64,000 nt of DNA from Strigamia acuminata. Taxonomy: Eukaryota; Arthropoda; Chilopoda; Geophilomorpha; Linotaeniidae. The DNA lies in the NCBI GenBank assembly GCA_949358305.1, contig OX442315.1:9016427-9080426 (forward strand). The letters run 5' to 3'. A program made the position numbers and the translations under genes. Positions 32,467 to 41,839 of the stretch are shown here, one piece after another (within the stretch, counting starts at the first letter, position 1; every line of letters starts with the position of its first letter). The notes below the pieces were generated by a model. It did not search any database. It was given only the letters and a program-made list of their open reading frames with translations, and had not been told where the DNA came from.

Positions 32467-34014
32467 GGGATGGGATACTTGGGTCGAAATGAATAAGGTC
32501 GAAACGGGATTTCGACCTTATTTATTTCGACCTTATTCATATAAAAATTTAGAGTTTCGACCTTATTCACGAATAAGATCGAAACAGGATTTCGACCTTA
32601 GTCATTTCGACCTTATTCATGAATAAGATCGAAATAGGATTTCGACCTTAGTCATTTCGACCCTAGTCATTTCAGAAAATGTAATTTCGACCTTAGTCAT
32701 TTCGACCCTAGTCATTTCAGAAAATGTAATTTCGACCTTATTCATATAATTTCATATAATGAATAAGGTCGAAACTCTAAATTTTTATATGAATAAGGTC
32801 GAAAGTCAAAAATTCAAAAACATGAGAATTTCCCATGAGAATCTCGTGTCTTCTCTCTTTCTCTAATCACAATCTAAGAAATGTTTTTTATCACATGTTT
32901 TATATAAGTTTTATATTGTCAGGAAACCAGAGCTTCTAGAAGAAACTATTTTTTATTTTTCTTATTTATTTTGTAAATAAGGAATAAAAAAAACTTAATT
33001 TTAGCCTAAATAAAGTTGTTTTTATTTTGATATTGATTTAATTTTTTTTGAATGTTAATTGGCATTATAAAGTGTGTACACACTGGCCTGATCCAACAAT
33101 GCAAAAAACACCGCCTAAAACACCGCATCTATTACAAAATGCGCAGCGGCAGGCTGATTAGCGCATTTACCCGGTGCTTCACTGCAGTACGTCGACGCCA
33201 TTTTTTTTCGGTTTTTCATGTTTTTCACCTCGTTTTAACTCGTTTTTATCATTTTTTTTATAATTTCTTAACGTTTTTTCCATTTTTAAACCGTTTTTTA
33301 ATGTTTTTCATGTTTTTTTCCCATTTTTTTTCGGTTTTTTGCTGATTTTTCAGGTTTTTTTCAAGTTTTAATCAGGTTTTCATGGTTTTTATTATTTTTT
33401 TTGGTTTTAACCGGTTTTTTATCATCTTTTACGTGTTTTTCCAGTGTGTACACACTTTATAATGCCAATTAACATTCAAAAAAAAAATTAAATCAATATC
33501 AAAATAAAAACAACTTTATTTAGGCTAAAATTAAGTTTTTTTATTCCTTATTTACAAAATAAATGGGAAAAAATGGGAAAAAGTTTCTTCTAGAAGCTCT
33601 GGTTTCCTGAAATATAAAACATGTGATAAAAAACATTTCTTAGATTGTGATTAGAGAAAGAGAGAAGACACGATATTCTCATAGAAAATTCTCATGTTTT
33701 TGAGTTTTTAAATTTTTGAGTTTCCACCTTATTCACATAAAAATTTAGAGTTTCGACCTTATTCATATAAAAATTTAGAGTTTCGACCTTATTCATGAAT
33801 AAGATCGAAACAAGATTTCGACCTTAGTCATTTCGACCTTATTCATGAATAAGGTAGAAACAGCATTTCGACCTTAGTCATTTCGACCCTAGTCATTTCG
33901 GTATATGTAAATTCGACGTTAATCATTTCGCCCAAAGATGGGATACTTGGGTAGAAATGAATAAGGTCGAAATCCCGTTTTGACCTTATTCATTTCGACC
34001 TTAGTATGAAATCC
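32467..34014. mobile_element. Foldback-type element in the 3'UTR of gene D
   Basis: The whole 1.55 kb is close to one large palindrome. Left-arm segments recur inverted on the right: gaaaccagagcttctagaag (32923) faces 33583-33607, and gaatgttaattggcattata (33048) faces 33455-33476. The outer arms are built of TTTCGACCTTATTCAT subrepeats. The ends are GGGAT...ATCCC. The flanks are ctttctgct on both sides (32458-32466 and 34015-34023), an 8-9 bp duplication that restores the gene A 3'UTR alignment. The middle (33090-33440) is poly-T-rich. No transposase is present. Confidence 0.88.
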
Positions 34015-34379
34015 CTTTCTGCTATACATTGCATATAATATTTAAATGGTGTAAGGAATGATGTCTGTAAAAACTGGCGTTTTAAAGGGACGCACCAATT
34101 GCGGGGAATTGGAGGTGTGCGTCATGTTTGGCCACCAGAGGGTCACTTCAATGACCCACTCACTATGTAAACGAATTGTTCTATTTTCGATGTGTAAAGG
34201 AAGGGAGGGGGGCAAAATAGTAAATTAGCATATCCTGTTTAATAAAATACTCACTGTTCAACGTAACCCCTGTGCTTACGCGTGCTTCTTTTCCAATCTC
34301 CAAATTCAGTTTAAATCCTGTGCAATCGGTGATCTAAGGTAATTTCGAACAATTCCAAATACAAAATCGAGTTGCAACC

Positions 34380-34556
34380 TGGAGTGTTTGACTCCATTGG
34401 TCAACCGACCATTTTGTTGTAATGACGCACTGTTCGCAGCGCCACCTATTTTTACCTTTGATTAAAATTCACTTATGTAAATTCACCTATCCAACATGGT
34501 CGTTTCTTGCGTACTCCAACATTCAGCAACTTCCATCAACTCGAAAGAACACAATA
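34380..34556 (+). repeat. E3 5' LTR (177 bp)
   Basis: It starts tggagtgtttgactcc and ends gaacacaata. It is paired with 41541-41717. Confidence 0.9.
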
Positions 34557-34748
34557 TTGGCGACGAGGACGGACTAATCCGAATCAATCCACGGTATCTA
34601 ATGAAAATTGTAAACTTTTTCGAACTTTTGTAAACTTTTTGCTGACTTTTCGGACCGCCGCTGACCATGCGTCGTCACGTTAGGCCTAGTTGCTAGTCCC
34701 CGAGTTTTCTGTGTTCGTGCTCGTTTTTGAGTGACTTTTGTGATCAAA

Positions 34749-36056
34749 ATGTCGTCGCTCAAGGGCTCACCAAAAGAATATGACCCGGCGGACGACTGGG
34801 AATTGTATTGCTTGAGAATGACCAGCATTTTCAAGTGCAATAAAATCGTCGACGATGATTAGCAGGTGCATACGCTTTTAGCCTATGTCGGTATGCCCAC
34901 CTTCAAGCAGATGGTCGCACTCGCTGAACCGAAAAAGCCAGCTGAATTGAAGTATGCAGACTTGGTTGCTCTGATGCAAAAGACGTCGCGCCCGAAGCCG
35001 CTCGTGCTCGCCGAGATTCGACGTTTTCATCATCGCGATCGAGCTCAAGGAGAAACGGTGCTGGAATATGCAATAGCTCTTCAAGAATTGGCGCAAAATT
35101 GCAAATTCGCCAACAAGTCAGACGAATTGCGTAATCGCTTTCTTTGCGGCTTGAAAAACGAGCAAATCCAGCAGGCGCTGACGTTAAAAGAGAATCTGAC
35201 CTTCGATGCGGCCGTTGAGTTCGCAGCATCGGCTGAAGTTAATTGTAGAGAGTTTTCTGAAATTGCAACCAAACCAACGTCCGCCGCATCGGTCCACAAG
35301 ATGAACGAATCAAAACCACGTTACGATGGGAGGAGAAGAGGTGGAAAACAACACACGAAAGGCACCAATGTGTTCCCCAACCAGCAGCAGCCATCCAATA
35401 AGAAAGGAAATGTGCATGCGTGTTCGGCGTGTGGCAAAAACAACCACTCTCGAGATTCGTGTCGCTTCAAGGATGCCAAGTGCCACGGCTTTGGCAAGAC
35501 GGGCCATATTCGTCCAGTTTGCCGTGCACCGACGCAGAACCACGCTCCGACCCATTCAGTTGGCGTTGTGGAAGATTTGACGTTTTATTGCGTCCAAACT
35601 CATCAAACACAGGTGGTAAATTCTGTTCATTTGCCACGAGTGCAGCCAGTCTTCGTCACCGTGCGTATCGACGGTGTAGACTTGGATATGGAGTTGGACA
35701 CGGGTGCAAGCGCAACAATAATTAATTTGGACACTTATTTACAATATTTCTCTCGTTTGCCATTACAGACCATTCCGTGCGGCATGACAACATACACTGG
35801 ACACAAGATTCCGATGGAGGGCATAATCGAAGTTCCAGTCGTCTACAAGGATCGCAATTTCCTCCTGCCGCTCTGCATCGCACGGGATGGTCCTGTACCG
35901 CTGTTGGGACGAGGCTGGCTTGCCATGTTTGGTTTGCTGTCAAAAACCGCAAAGGCCGTCGGCGCAACGATAAATAAAGTGGACACGATCGCTCCCGGAG
36001 CCGCTGTCCTTGATGCCGCCACGCAGAAGGAACTGGACGCTGTGCTGACAAGACAC
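34749..36056 (+). pseudogene. E3 gag and protease, with premature stop
   Basis: The gag start ATG is at 34749 (MSSLKGSPKEYDP). A TAG at 34860-34862 interrupts the frame after 37 codons, while the E4 relative is open there. The frame then continues: gag to about 35270; a Gly/Lys-rich linker; a first zinc knuckle CSACGKNNHSRDSC; and a second, CHGFGKTGHIRPVC, that has lost one Cys ligand compared with CHGCGK in E4. The aspartic protease follows (LDTGASATI near 35697; PLLGRGWLAMFG near 35900). The frame is cut at 36056 by the DNA transposon. Confidence 0.88.
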
Positions 36057-36513
36057 ACTGGAAAAAAAATCTGATTTACTCACTTGTAAAGAATTGTAAA
36101 TTTATAGGTAGATGGATTTTACAAGTTTGTAAATTAGATTTACAAACAATTGAAAATAAGTCTTTTCCAAACGTATTTACAATCTGGAAAGTGACCATTT
36201 CCGTGACTTTTTTTTACAATAACTTTACAAACATTTTCAATTGTGTAATTATAAAATTTCATAATATATTTCCAATCTATTTCCAATGTATTTCCAATAT
36301 ATTTCCAATATATTTCCAATATAAAAAATCTACTACCCTCCATTTTGAAAAATTTAAATACACAAACTCAATTTTTTTTTTTTAAGCTGTTTAATTTTTT
36401 TTCTTCAAACACCATTCAACAATTAGTTTTCATTGATTTCATTACAATTTGCATGTTTTATTGACAGTTTTGTTTAAATTTATTTTAATCTTATAGTTTT
36501 CTTTGTTTCTTAC

Positions 36514-36590
36514 CATGACCTCTGCTGGAATTGAACCTGGGACCCTTTGTTCTAAAGACCACTACCCTATCCACTAGGCTTGTACAGCTT
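36514..36590 (-). tRNA. tRNA-like sequence with Pol III A and B boxes
   Basis: On the minus strand TAGTGGATAGG (36576-36566) fits an A box, and GGTTCAATTCC (36537-36527) is a near-perfect B box at normal tRNA spacing. The segment between includes ggtctttagaacaaagggtc. The acceptor stem is poor, so it is more likely a tRNA pseudogene or SINE head than a working tRNA. Confidence 0.45.
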
Positions 36591-36687
36591 ATACTATTGA
36601 AAGCATAACTTCTGGTATATAGTTTTGTTTTCCAAAATGGTTTTGAATTTTCAAATAATCTATATACCTCCATACACTGTTGTGTCC

Positions 36688-36900
36688 TATGGACGTTATT
36701 CGTAACGTACGATTTACGTTACAAGTGGACGATTCGGATCGTACGATGGACGTTACGAGTGGACGATTCGTAACGTACGATGGACGATTCGTAACGTACA
36801 ATGGACGTTAGGATTGGCCGATTTGTAACGGACGATGGACGTGTACGTTACGAGTGGACGATTCGTAACGTACGATGACGTTACGAGTGGACGATTCACG
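36688..36900. repeat. GGACGTTACGAGTGGACGAT minisatellite
   Basis: Degenerate tandem units combine ggacgttacgag, tggacgattcg and taacgtacgat, about six times, within the DNA transposon. Confidence 0.8.
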
Positions 36901-37312
36901 GAACTTGGCGGGAATGTTTGAATGTTTTTAAATTTATAGAGAATATATTTAAAATACATTGTGAAATTTCAAAATTACACAATTGAAAATGTTAGTAAAG
37001 TTATTGTAAAAAAAGTCATGTAAATGGTCTCTTTACTAGGTTGTAAATAACTTATGTTGAGAAAAAGCTGATTTTCAATTGTTTGTAAATCTAATTTACA
37101 AACTTGTAAAATTGTTGTTATGTAGCTGAAAGCACGATTGTTACATGACAACACGATTGGAGAACTGGAAGAAGGTTAGTTTATTCAATTCACTTTGCGG
37201 GGTTATATACCCAAAATACACTCGAACGTCGCATGGACGTTTCTGGTCAGTTCGACCAATAGGGTTGGACTGACCGTACAGACTGGCGGGAATGTTTGAT
37301 ATTCCAACACAC

Positions 37313-37818
37313 CCACTCAAACCTTTACGCTTTGTTCGTGGATTCCATCGATTTTCTATTGTCTTCGTCGTGTTTTTCGTCCAATACGACCGGAACAGTC
37401 TTGTGCTCCTTTTTCAGTCGTCCTGTTTCACCACTTTTTACGAGCGTCCGACTTCCGGGCCCCCCGAACTGTTGAGGAACGTCTGGTACGGTTTCCGCGA
37501 CTTCCGGTACGATTTCGTTATCGTTGTCGTGATTTTCGTCCAATCTTTCTCCTCGTCTTCGAACACTTTGGCCTCCGTTTTTGCGCATCCGGATCCCTTT
37601 TTGATCTTTTTGGGTGCGTCGGACACGACATCGGCGACTTTGGGTACGATTTCGGGATCTTTCTCCTCGTTTTCAGACTCTTCGGTTTCCGTTATATGTC
37701 GAATTTTGGTCTCGATCCATTTTCGCGTGTTTCGTGCACAACATGCGGCTTTCAGCTGCAGCTTCCATCCACGGTAGTCTATATCGTTCCACTTCTCCAC
37801 TCTTGCATGATCGGCCAT
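37313..37818 (-). pseudogene. TRIM remnant gag-like ORFs
   Basis: On the minus strand MADHARVEKWNDIDYRGW (start 37818) runs about 127 codons to 37438. A second, overlapping frame (37588-37325) continues with Glu/Asp-rich sequence. The W-x(8)-W pattern near the N-terminus recalls copia Gag (inferred). There is no zinc knuckle, protease or RT. It is probably a truncated gag, possibly with a frameshift near 37500. Confidence 0.45.
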
Positions 37819-38015
37819 TTGTTTCGATTTATTTCGATTTTCCAGGTTTCGATTTAACAAGATCTTAGTTACATGGACCCTGCATGATCGGCCATCGTTT
37901 TCGATTTATTTCGATTTTCCCGGCTTCGATTTAACAAGATCTTAGTTACATGGACCTTGCATGATCGGCTCATCGTTTTCGATTTATTTCGATTTTCCCG
38001 GCTTCGATTTAACAA
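37803..38015 (-). repeat. Three tandem 80-86 bp repeats in the TRIM leader
   Basis: Units built on catgatcggccat...gatttatttcgattttcc...cttcgatttaacaagatc recur at about 37805, 37887 and 37967. The first unit overlaps the start codon region of the gag-like ORF. Confidence 0.8.
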
Positions 38016-38045
38016 CGTGGAAAAAAGCGATTGCGATTAGTAATA

Positions 38046-38075
38046 GCGCAGTGGAAGCGTGCTGGGCCCATAACC
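38046..38075 (-). promoter_or_regulatory. TRIM primer-binding site complementary to tRNA-iMet
   Basis: The plus strand reads gcgcagtggaagcgtgctgg then gcccataacc. This is the D-arm to anticodon-loop portion of eukaryotic initiator tRNA-Met and abuts the LTR exactly. The complement therefore pairs with a cleaved half of tRNA-iMet. Confidence 0.82.
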
Positions 38076-38558
38076 TGTTGTTATGTAGCTGAAAGCACGA
38101 TTGTTACATGACAACACGATTGGAGAACTGGAAGAAGGTTAGTTTATTCAATTCACTTTGCGGGGTTATATACCCAAAATACACTCGAACGTCGCATGGA
38201 CGTTTCTGGTCAGTTCGACCAATAGGGTTGGACTGACCGTACAGACTGGCGGGAATGTTTGATATTCCAACAAAAATCCATCTACCTTTATATTTACAAT
38301 GTTTTGGAAATATCCAAACAACATTTCCATCTGAAAGAAAACTGATAGTAAATATAATATTTTAAACAACAAATTTACAATTTATTGGAAATATTAGATT
38401 TCACTTTTAGGATTTACTACTAATTTCCAAAAGTGTGGAAATGTATAAATATTTGCAACACATTTCCAACTAATTTTCTCATAATAGGAAATTTGAATTT
38501 TCAAAATTAATTTCCAACTTGGAAATGTTTGAAAATTTACTTTTTTTTCCAGTGACAC

Positions 38559-41357
38559 GAGAAAGTATTCCGAGACGAAATTGGCTGTCTAAACACCTCG
38601 CAGGCCCACATCGACATCGATCCTGCCGTGCAGCTTATCTTCTTGAAAGCGTACCCAGTCCCCATCGCCATGAAGTCGCTTGTCGAGGCCGAATTGGAGA
38701 GACTCCAGTCGCTTGGCATAATTACTCCGGTCGCGTCATCGCGCTGGGCGACTCCAGTGATGCACATCAAGAAGTCAGACGGAACAATTAAGTTGGCTGG
38801 TTGCTACAACAGAACAATCAACAAAGCCATTCTCCCAAACTCCTACCCGCTTCCTTTGTTTGCTAACATTACCACGAAGTTATCCGGGGGGGAAACTTAT
38901 TCCATTCTTGACATGACGTCGGCGTACAACCAGATCGAATTAGATCCTGAATCCCAATTATGTTGTACTATTAATACCCACCTTGGTCTTATCAGGGTCA
39001 ACCGGCTGTTTTATGGAATCTCGTCCGCCCCAGCTATTTTCCAGAGGGAGATGGACATCCTGACCGCAAAGATCGAAAGCACGCAACCCTTTATCGACGA
39101 TTCGGCGCTGACCGGCGCGACAAATGCAGTGCATTTAAAAAACTTGGATAAGTTTCTGCACACGTTCCTGACAGCTGGTTTGACCCTAAATCAAAGGAAG
39201 TGTCGTTTTCTCCAGCAGGTCGTACAATTTCTTGGTTTCAATATTTCGAAGAATGGCATTTTGCCAATTGATTCAAAACTTGCTCCTTTGCGTGACGCTA
39301 ACCGCCCGACCGACGTTTTGTCGTTAAAGTCTTTCCTCGGGTTGGTTAACTACTATGGTCGCTTCATTCCGAGCCTGTCCACCTTACTTGAGCCGTTGTA
39401 CCGTTTAACACGCAACGAGGTCAAGTGGGAATGGACAGAGCAACACGAATCGACATGGAAGGCAGTTAAAGTGGCAGTTTCAATTGAATCAGAGCTTGCA
39501 CACTTTGACCAGGCCAAGAAGTTATATTTAACTGTTGACGCTTCTCCAGTTGGAGTCGGCGCCTTTCTTTCTCACTTAGGTCCCGATGGCGTCCACAAAC
39601 CAATCGCATTTGCCAGTTCGTTGTTGTCGGCTGCGCAAAAGAATTACGCGCAAATAGAGCGTGAGGGCTTGGCCATTATTTATGGCATACGCAAGTTCCA
39701 CCACTATTTGTTCGGCCGCAGATTCTTTTTGCGCACCGACCACAAACCCCTTGTTTCAATTTTTGGAGACAAGAAGGGGTGCAACCAGGTTGTGGCAGCG
39801 CGGCTACACCGCTGGGCAGTTTTCCTCTCTGCGTACGATTACGTCATTGAGCACGTGCCCGCTGCGGACAATGCTGTCGCTGACGGCTTGTCTCGAAATC
39901 CGCAACCAGTTGTTGATGGCAAAGAGGATTTAGAAATTGGCATTAATTCTATTTTTTCAACCTCAATTTCAGATTTCCCAATGTCCACCGCTTCGCTGAC
40001 CGCTGCTTATGCAGCCGACCAAGAACTGCAGTCTGTTCTGCAGCACGTCCGGAATGGATGGGAATCGCATTCGCCTGACTTGGAATTATTCTTCAAGCAG
40101 CGAGAATCGTTCTCAACTTATCAAAATTTTTTATTTTTATCTGATAGGTTGGTGATTCCTTCTTCTGTTCGGCGCTTAATTCTCATCGAACTCCACGCAG
40201 GTCATTACGGCATTGTCCGTACCAAATCGTTGGCGCGAGCCACGATTTGGTGGCCTGGAATCGATGCAGACATTGAGCGCACGATCAAGAATTGTGATGT
40301 TTGCCAGCGCAGCCTACCCGACCCGCCTAAAACCAACACCATCAAGTGGCCTGTCCCAGATCAGGTGTGGGGTCGTGTTCACTTGGACTTCGCCGGCCCT
40401 TTCCACAATTCCATGTTTTTGCTCGCTGTCGACGCCAAATCCAAATGGTGTGAAGTGCGCGCGATGTCGAAAACCACCGCCGCCGTCACCATTGCTGTCG
40501 TGAAGTCGTGGTTCGAGTGCCACGGGTTGCCGCTCCACTTTCACACAGATAACGGGCCGCAGTTCACGTCGCAGGAATTCCAAGATTTTTTGGCAGTCAA
40601 CGGGATCCGGCACACGCTGTCACCGCCGTACCACCCTGCAACAAATGGCGCCGTCGAAGGCTTTGTCAAAACCTTCAAGACCCAAGTGGACAAGTTGTTA
40701 GCCATTAACTTTTCTTTGTCCACAGCAGTGTCGCATTTTTTAGCTTCATACCGCTCGACACCGCACGTCACAACCAAAATTTCTCCTGCTTTGGCGTTCA
40801 CCAATCGTGAGATGCGCTCACGTCTTCACTTACTCAACCCGAAGTTGTTGCCCGAGACTGGCCAAACCAAGACCCCACGCCACTTTGAGGTGGATGGACT
40901 TGTGTTCGCTCGGGATTATCGAGGAACAAATCGCTGGATCCCAGGAGTTATTCGTCGTAAGACGTCCTCCACCACGTACGACGTCGAGGTCGCAATGGAC
41001 GTGATTTGGAGCCGCCATGTGGATCAATTACGTCCACGTGTAGCTGGTGCAGTAGTGCCTCGTATTGAGGGGAAGGAGAGCGGAAGTTCGCTTCTTTCCT
41101 TGCTGCCTATTCCAGATCCGACAATTCCACCGGTAAATACGAATGTGCCACCAGCTTTACCTGTTCCTACTGCAGCCACAGCTCCCGCAGTTGCATCGCA
41201 AACCGCTGCTCAGGTCCATGCTCCGCCTGTTCCTGTTCGTGCACCTTCACCGCTCGCAGTTGCTGGCCCGAGTGCCGTGCCCCCACCTGCCCGCAGTCCA
41301 CGTCCGAAACGTACCAGAAAGCCAACGGACTTTTATGGCTACCCAGCGAACAAGTGA
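38559..41357 (+). CDS. E3 reverse transcriptase, RNase H and integrase
   Basis: The frame continues in register with 34749-36056 once the DNA transposon is disregarded. The segment has the protease-RT linker (FRDEIGCLN), reverse transcriptase with FIDDSALTG at about 39094 (FIDD in place of the usual YxDD), RNase H (TVDASPVGVG near 39535, ADGLSRNPQ near 39885), and integrase HHCC (HAGHYG near 40195, CDVCQRS near 40300). The catalytic residues lie in LDFAGP (40387), TDNGPQF (40546) and GAVEGF (40650). The tail is Pro/Ala-rich and ends TDFYGYPANK. No stop or frameshift is seen within it. Confidence 0.9.
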   Translation, partial: EKVFRDEIGCLNTSQAHIDIDPAVQLIFLKAYPVPIAMKSLVEAELERLQSLGIITPVASSRWATPVMHIKKSDGTIKLAGCYNRTINKAILPNSYPLPLFANITTKLSGGETYSILDMTSAYNQIELDPESQLCCTINTHLGLIRVNRLFYGISSAPAIFQREMDILTAKIESTQPFIDDSALTGATNAVHLKNLDKFLHTFLTAGLTLNQRKCRFLQQVVQFLGFNISKNGILPIDSKLAPLRDANRPTDVLSLKSFLGLVNYYGRFIPSLSTLLEPLYRLTRNEVKWEWTEQHESTWKAVKVAVSIESELAHFDQAKKLYLTVDASPVGVGAFLSHLGPDGVHKPIAFASSLLSAAQKNYAQIEREGLAIIYGIRKFHHYLFGRRFFLRTDHKPLVSIFGDKKGCNQVVAARLHRWAVFLSAYDYVIEHVPAADNAVADGLSRNPQPVVDGKEDLEIGINSIFSTSISDFPMSTASLTAAYAADQELQSVLQHVRNGWESHSPDLELFFKQRESFSTYQNFLFLSDRLVIPSSVRRLILIELHAGHYGIVRTKSLARATIWWPGIDADIERTIKNCDVCQRSLPDPPKTNTIKWPVPDQVWGRVHLDFAGPFHNSMFLLAVDAKSKWCEVRAMSKTTAAVTIAVVKSWFECHGLPLHFHTDNGPQFTSQEFQDFLAVNGIRHTLSPPYHPATNGAVEGFVKTFKTQVDKLLAINFSLSTAVSHFLASYRSTPHVTTKISPALAFTNREMRSRLHLLNPKLLPETGQTKTPRHFEVDGLVFARDYRGTNRWIPGVIRRKTSSTTYDVEVAMDVIWSRHVDQLRPRVAGAVVPRIEGKESGSSLLSLLPIPDPTIPPVNTNVPPALPVPTAATAPAVASQTAAQVHAPPVPVRAPSPLAVAGPSAVPPPARSPRPKRTRKPTDFYGYPANK

Positions 41358-41540
41358 TATTTTGTACGTGTTGTTTTATTGAAATTATTCCGTTTGTAGT
41401 CATGTTAAAATTCATTGTTTTTATTAATCAATTTGTTACAATTGTTCAACCGTTAGTGTTTATTACCTGTATTCTTTGACTTAACTTTTATGTTAGTTTT
41501 TATATTTGTAATTGGTGTTCGTCCCAATTAGAAGGGATGA

Positions 41541-41717
41541 TGGAGTGTTTGACTCCATTGGTCAATCGACCATTTTGTTGTAATGACGCGCTGTTCGCAG
41601 CGCCACCTATTTTTACCTTTGATTAAAATTCACTTATGTAAATTCACCTATCCAACATGGTCGTTTCTTGCGTACTCCAACATTCAGCAACTTCCATCAA
41701 CTCGAAAGAACACAATA
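41541..41717 (+). repeat. E3 3' LTR (177 bp)
   Basis: Paired with 34380-34556. It is followed by the CAACC duplication, the last six bases of the solo LTR and then gene D 3'UTR sequence with AATAAA at 41786-41791. Confidence 0.9.
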
Positions 41718-41839
41718 CAACCGCAACAATGTCCACTGCGACATCCGGTGACCAAAGTAAGATGTATCTTGTCCATAAATTCTCTAATAAAATACAAAAT
41801 CAAAGTATATACAGTTTATCGCTTTGTTCAGTTTCTTTA

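Larger units (their letters stand above)
37113..38272 (-). mobile_element. Ty1/copia-type TRIM with half-tRNA-Met primer site
   Basis: Two 197 bp LTRs (37113-37309 and 38076-38272, tgttgttatgtag...attccaaca) flank a 766 bp interior. The 5 bp duplication AAAAT is at 37108-37112 and 38273-38277. The interior lacks pol. On the minus strand, immediately after the LTR, lies a site complementary to the inner half of initiator tRNA-Met, the priming mode known from copia. The two LTRs look nearly identical. Confidence 0.88.
36057..38553. mobile_element. DNA transposon with ACTGGAAAAAAAA ends inside E3
   Basis: Perfect 13 bp inverted ends (36057-36069 and 38541-38553) are flanked by GACAC on both sides (36052-36056 and 38554-38558). 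Removing it restores the E3 reading frame. Subterminal inverted segments recur: ggtagatggattttacaagt (36109) faces the sequence around 37101-37112 and 38273-38290. It has no transposase. Inside are a tRNA-like sequence, a minisatellite and the TRIM element. The superfamily is not recognised. Confidence 0.85.
34380..41717 (+). mobile_element. E3: Ty3/gypsy retrotransposon inside the solo LTR
   Basis: The 177 bp LTRs are 34380-34556 and 41541-41717. The 5 bp duplication CAACC is at 34375-34379 and 41718-41722. PBS (ttggcgacgagga) is at 34557 and PPT (gaagggatga) at 41531-41540. I noticed only a few LTR differences (for example caaCcga versus caaTcga). Gag-Pol is one frame, broken by a stop codon in gag and by a 2.5 kb DNA transposon at the protease/RT boundary. 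It is closely related to E4. Confidence 0.92.
34066..41728. mobile_element. Solo LTR (about 320 bp) split by E3
   Basis: The two parts are 34066-34379 (tgtaaaaactggcg...) and 41723-41728 (gcaaca), giving TG...CA ends. It is flanked by ATGTC on both sides (34061-34065 and 41729-41733). Outside it the gene D 3'UTR resumes in register with gene A (gatgtccattgcgtcatccgg). It contains an AATAAA-like poly(A) signal near 34240. No internal region is present, so it is the product of LTR-LTR recombination. Confidence 0.85.

Noticed and set aside
32467-34014. CRISPR-like array of TTTCGACCTTATTCAT repeats
   Set aside because: Repeats occur in both orientations without uniform spacers, in a eukaryotic foldback element with target duplication.
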